6,009 nt of DNA. Source: Methanoregulaceae archaeon. Its GTDB lineage: Archaea; Halobacteriota; Methanomicrobia; Methanomicrobiales; Methanospirillaceae. Of this stretch, positions 3,405-6,009 are shown piece by piece. The stretch covers positions 1 through 6,009 of the forward strand of contig JALOPT010000103.1 in assembly GCA_025453715.1 (NCBI GenBank), given 5' to 3'. How positions within the stretch are numbered: position 1 is the first letter of the stretch; every line of letters begins with the position of its first letter. The notes under the pieces were generated by a model. It was given only the letters and a program-made list of their open reading frames with translations, was not told the origin of the DNA and made no database searches. Position numbers and translations under genes: made by a program.

Positions 3405-6009
3405 TTACTCTCCAATATAATGACTGATAGGTTCGAGGGTGATTTTTTCCCTTTTCATCGCATCGATCGCATGTGCTGCAGCTTTCGCTGCCTGAAGCGT
3501 GGTGATGTAGGGAACGGCATAGTCAACCGCGGCCCGCATAATCTGGTAATGGTCCTGCCTCGATTGTTTTCCTTTCGGGGTATTGATAATCAGACGGATC
3601 TCCCCCCTCCTTAGCAGGTCAATTACATTTGGTGAACCTTCCTGTACCTTGCGTACAAGGTTGGCTTCAATCCCTGCCTGCGTGAGATATTCAACCGTTC
3701 CGGATGTCCCGTACAGGTTCAGGCCAAGTCCTTTCAGTTTCCGTGATATGGCAATTGCTTCGTCTTTCTGCTCATTCGATACGGAAATGAATACGTTGCC
3801 CTGCATCGGGAGTTCATTGTCGGCGGATATGCTTGCCTTGTAGTAAGCACGGCCGAAATCGTAATCGATCCCCATAACCTCGCCGGTACTTTTCATTTCA
3901 GGGCCAAGAACCGTGTCGACGCCAGGAAGCTTGTTGAACGGGAGGAGGACTTCCTTAACCGCGACGTGCTTTATGTCCCGCTCCTTGTAACCAAGGTCTG
4001 CAAGTTTCCTTCCCATCATTGTTTTAGCTGCGATTTTCGCCAGGGGAATACCGGTAGCCTTACTCACAAATGGTACAGTCCGGCTGGCCCTCGGGTTTGC
4101 CTCGAGGACATACACGATATCGTTTTTTACAGCCAGTTGAAGATTTACCATCCCGACCACGCCAAGCCCAAGGGCAATCTTCCGGGTATACTCCTTTACC
4201 CGCTGGATTACCGATTTTGAAAGAGACTGCGTAGGGATTACGCATGCTGAATCCCCGCTGTGTACACCAGCTTCCTCGATATGCTCCATGATGCCGCCGA
4301 TAAGAACCTCGTTTCCATCACAGACGGCATCAACATCAAGTTCAATCGCATTCTGGAGGAACGAGTCAATTAATACGGGGTGGTTACGGCTGACCCTGAC
4401 CGCTTCTTTCATGTAGGTATCAAGTTCCGTCTCATCGTGGACAATTTCCATTGCCCTCCCACCGAGAACGTAGGAAGGCCGCACTAGCACCGGGTACCCG
4501 ATTTTTTTCGCCTTTTCACGAGCTTCTTCAGCAGAAAACGCTGAAGAATTGGGGGGGCTTGGAATATCCAGCTTGTCCAGGAGAAGGCTGAACCGGTCAC
4601 GGTCCTCTGCGATGTCCATCGCATCCGGAGTAGTACCGAGAATTTTTGTGGCTAGGTTAAGCCGCCTGATCTCTTTTTCAATAGGGACTGCGAGATTGAC
4701 AGAGTTTTGTCCGCCGAACTGGACCATTACCCCATAATAATTGTCTGATTTCAGGATATTCATAATGTCTTCAAGCTGCATTGGCTCGAAGAAAAGCCGG
4801 TCGGATGTATCAGAATCAGTAGAGACCGTTTCAGGGTTGTTGTTAACAATATGGACTATTACCCCTGCTTCACGGAGCGCCATTACCGCGTGGACCGTGC
4901 AGTAATCAAACTCAATTCCCTGCCCGATTCGAATGGGACCCGAACCAATGATAAGCACTTTCTGCTTTGTATCGGGAATTATCTCGGTCTCTGTATCCCA
5001 CGTGGAATAGAAATAGGGAGTACTTGCAGGGAATTCTGCAGCACACGTATCGACCATCTTGTAAGTTGGAGCACCAGTAATTTTTCCTATCTCGTTCCAG
5101 CTTTTCCCTGTAAGTTCCATGAGTTCAATATTTGAGAACCCGAAAATTTTGGCCCGTTTTATATCTTCGGTACTAACATTCACTGCGAGGTCCTGCTCAA
5201 TCTCTACAATATTCCTGATTTTTTCAAGGAAAAACGGCGTGATTTTTGTCAGGTTAAAAATTTCATCTACGGTAAAACCCTGGCGGAATGCATCGAAAAG
5301 GCACGCAAACCGTTCATCAGTCGGCCGTGATAAGATCATCCGTATTTCGCTCGGGTTCGTATGAACAGTCACATCGGTATCCACTGAACGGAGAGCCTTT
5401 TTAAACGCCTCTTCCAGTGTCCGTCCGATTGACATTACTTCCCCGGTACTTTTCATAGCCGTGGTAAGAGTCCTGTCAGCACTCTTGAACTTATCAAACG
5501 GCCACCGCGGTACTTTGACCACGACATAGTCAATTGACGGTTCAAATGACGCCATCGTGCATCCGGTCACACTATTCCTTATTTCGTCGAGACGGAGACC
5601 AATTGCAATTTTTGCCGCCACCCGGGCAATAGGATACCCGGTTGCCTTTGAAGCAAGTGCAGACGAGCGTGAAACACGGGGATTTACTTCGATAACCCGG
5701 TAATCACCTTCTTTAAATGCAAACTGGATATTGCAGCCACCCTGGACATCAAGGGCACGGATAATTTTGATGGCTGCTGAGCGCATCATCTGGAATTCAT
5801 CATCCCTTAACGTGAGGATCGGGGCGACAACGACACTTTCTCCGGTGTGAATCCCCATCGGGTCAAGATTCTCCATCCCGCAGATGATCACACAGGTATC
5901 AGATGCATCTCTCATGACTTCAAATTCAATTTCCTTCCAGCCCTGCACACTCTGTTCTATCAGCACCTGGTGAATTCTCGACCGGTTAAGCCCGAGTTCT
6001 GTGATCCTG
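3405..6009 (-). CDS. carB: Carbamoyl-phosphate synthase large chain, N-terminus cut by the window edge
   Basis: The open frame runs from the right edge (first full codon at 6008) to TAA at 3407-3405. It gives 867 residues of a protein usually near 1,060-1,075, so roughly 190-200 N-terminal residues lie outside. The enzyme uses bicarbonate, two ATP and ammonia from CarA-bound glutamine to make carbamoyl phosphate for pyrimidines and arginine. In the visible fragment, residues about 15-230 are the rest of the first ATP-grasp half (GWKEIEFEVMRD; EVNPRVSRSSALASKATG at about 107-124). About 230-335 is the oligomerisation domain. GSGPIRIGQGIEFDY at about 355-369 opens the second half, with RPSYVLGGRAM at about 511 and EANPRASRTVPF at about 636. 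The MGS-like allosteric domain (from about 735; YGTSGT, IINTPKGK) ends the protein. Both halves are in one chain, unlike the split CarB of some methanogens. A GTG at 5966 lies inside the conserved ATP-grasp and is not a start. Confidence 0.98.
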   Translation of the reverse strand, partial: RITELGLNRSRIHQVLIEQSVQGWKEIEFEVMRDASDTCVIICGMENLDPMGIHTGESVVVAPILTLRDDEFQMMRSAAIKIIRALDVQGGCNIQFAFKEGDYRVIEVNPRVSRSSALASKATGYPIARVAAKIAIGLRLDEIRNSVTGCTMASFEPSIDYVVVKVPRWPFDKFKSADRTLTTAMKSTGEVMSIGRTLEEAFKKALRSVDTDVTVHTNPSEIRMILSRPTDERFACLFDAFRQGFTVDEIFNLTKITPFFLEKIRNIVEIEQDLAVNVSTEDIKRAKIFGFSNIELMELTGKSWNEIGKITGAPTYKMVDTCAAEFPASTPYFYSTWDTETEIIPDTKQKVLIIGSGPIRIGQGIEFDYCTVHAVMALREAGVIVHIVNNNPETVSTDSDTSDRLFFEPMQLEDIMNILKSDNYYGVMVQFGGQNSVNLAVPIEKEIRRLNLATKILGTTPDAMDIAEDRDRFSLLLDKLDIPSPPNSSAFSAEEAREKAKKIGYPVLVRPSYVLGGRAMEIVHDETELDTYMKEAVRVSRNHPVLIDSFLQNAIELDVDAVCDGNEVLIGGIMEHIEEAGVHSGDSACVIPTQSLSKSVIQRVKEYTRKIALGLGVVGMVNLQLAVKNDIVYVLEANPRASRTVPFVSKATGIPLAKIAAKTMMGRKLADLGYKERDIKHVAVKEVLLPFNKLPGVDTVLGPEMKSTGEVMGIDYDFGRAYYKASISADNELPMQGNVFISVSNEQKDEAIAISRKLKGLGLNLYGTSGTVEYLTQAGIEANLVRKVQEGSPNVIDLLRRGEIRLIINTPKGKQSRQDHYQIMRAAVDYAVPYITTLQAAKAAAHAIDAMKREKITLEPISHYIGE
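3410..3413 (-). promoter_or_regulatory. argG ribosome binding site inside the carB 3' end
   Basis: GGAG reads on the minus strand nine bases before the argG ATG and overlaps the Ile-Gly-Glu codons that end carB. It selects ATG 3400 over the upstream TTG at 3415, and it ties argG translation to ribosomes finishing carB. Confidence 0.65.
4524..4548. repeat. Perfect 9-bp hairpin inside carB
   Basis: TTCTTCAGC (4524-4532) and GCTGAAGAA (4540-4548) are exact inverted copies around a seven-base loop, AGAAAAC. The stretch encodes about NSSAFSAEEA, just before the second ATP-grasp lid region of CarB. The stem partly reflects Ser-Ser-Ala against Ala-Glu-Glu codons, so it may be coincidental. A run of seven G follows at 4551-4557. 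Confidence 0.4.

Noticed and set aside
4551..4557. G7 run as a possible frameshift in carB
   Set aside because: The CarB frame continues through it with conserved motifs on both sides, so no indel is present.
3880..5460. GGTACTTTTCAT present in both halves of carB as a possible repeat element
   Set aside because: Both copies encode the MKSTGEVM motif shared by the two homologous halves of CarB, so the ancient internal duplication and codon constraint explain it.
1..6009. Search for mobile elements, CRISPR arrays, tRNAs, defence genes or biosynthetic clusters
   Set aside because: No transposase, spaced direct repeats, tRNA-like cloverleaf or accessory gene was seen. Apart from the small gaps described, the window is ordinary chromosomal genes.

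Overview
The window looks like a chromosomal segment from a euryarchaeal methanogen, most likely order Methanomicrobiales (Methanoregula or a related genus). This is inferred from the archaeal flavour of the proteins, TATA-like elements, T-tract terminators, a probably leaderless start, and a small FMN-barrel protein of a type familiar from methanogens. No 16S rRNA or methanogenesis gene is present, so the placement is tentative.

Layout, left to right. Positions 1-126 hold no confident gene. A small PspC-domain membrane protein lies on the minus strand at 127-306. It ends at a TAG codon exactly where the family has its conserved Trp, and the missing PspC end continues in frame to a TGA at 70-72. 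A ROK-family sugar kinase (424-1398, minus) follows across a 117-base gap containing a hairpin and a TATA-like element for pspC. A 248-base divergent intergenic region (1399-1646) separates the kinase from a plus-strand FMN-binding split-barrel protein (1647-2051). That gene converges on argG (2198-3400, minus) across a 146-base AT-rich gap with T-tracts in both directions. carB (3405 to the right edge, minus) lies 4 bases upstream of argG and is cut by the window edge.

The only clear functional unit is carB-argG. CarB makes carbamoyl phosphate, which is used for pyrimidines and, through ornithine carbamoyltransferase, for citrulline. ArgG joins citrulline to aspartate. The tight spacing, with the argG ribosome binding site inside the end of carB, implies one transcript. 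The ROK kinase, FMN protein and PspC protein have no obvious functional link to it or to one another.

This is mostly ordinary housekeeping sequence, and I see no new multi-gene system. The observation most worth following up is the in-frame amber codon in the PspC gene. Next is the Cys-to-His change in the zinc motif of the ROK kinase.
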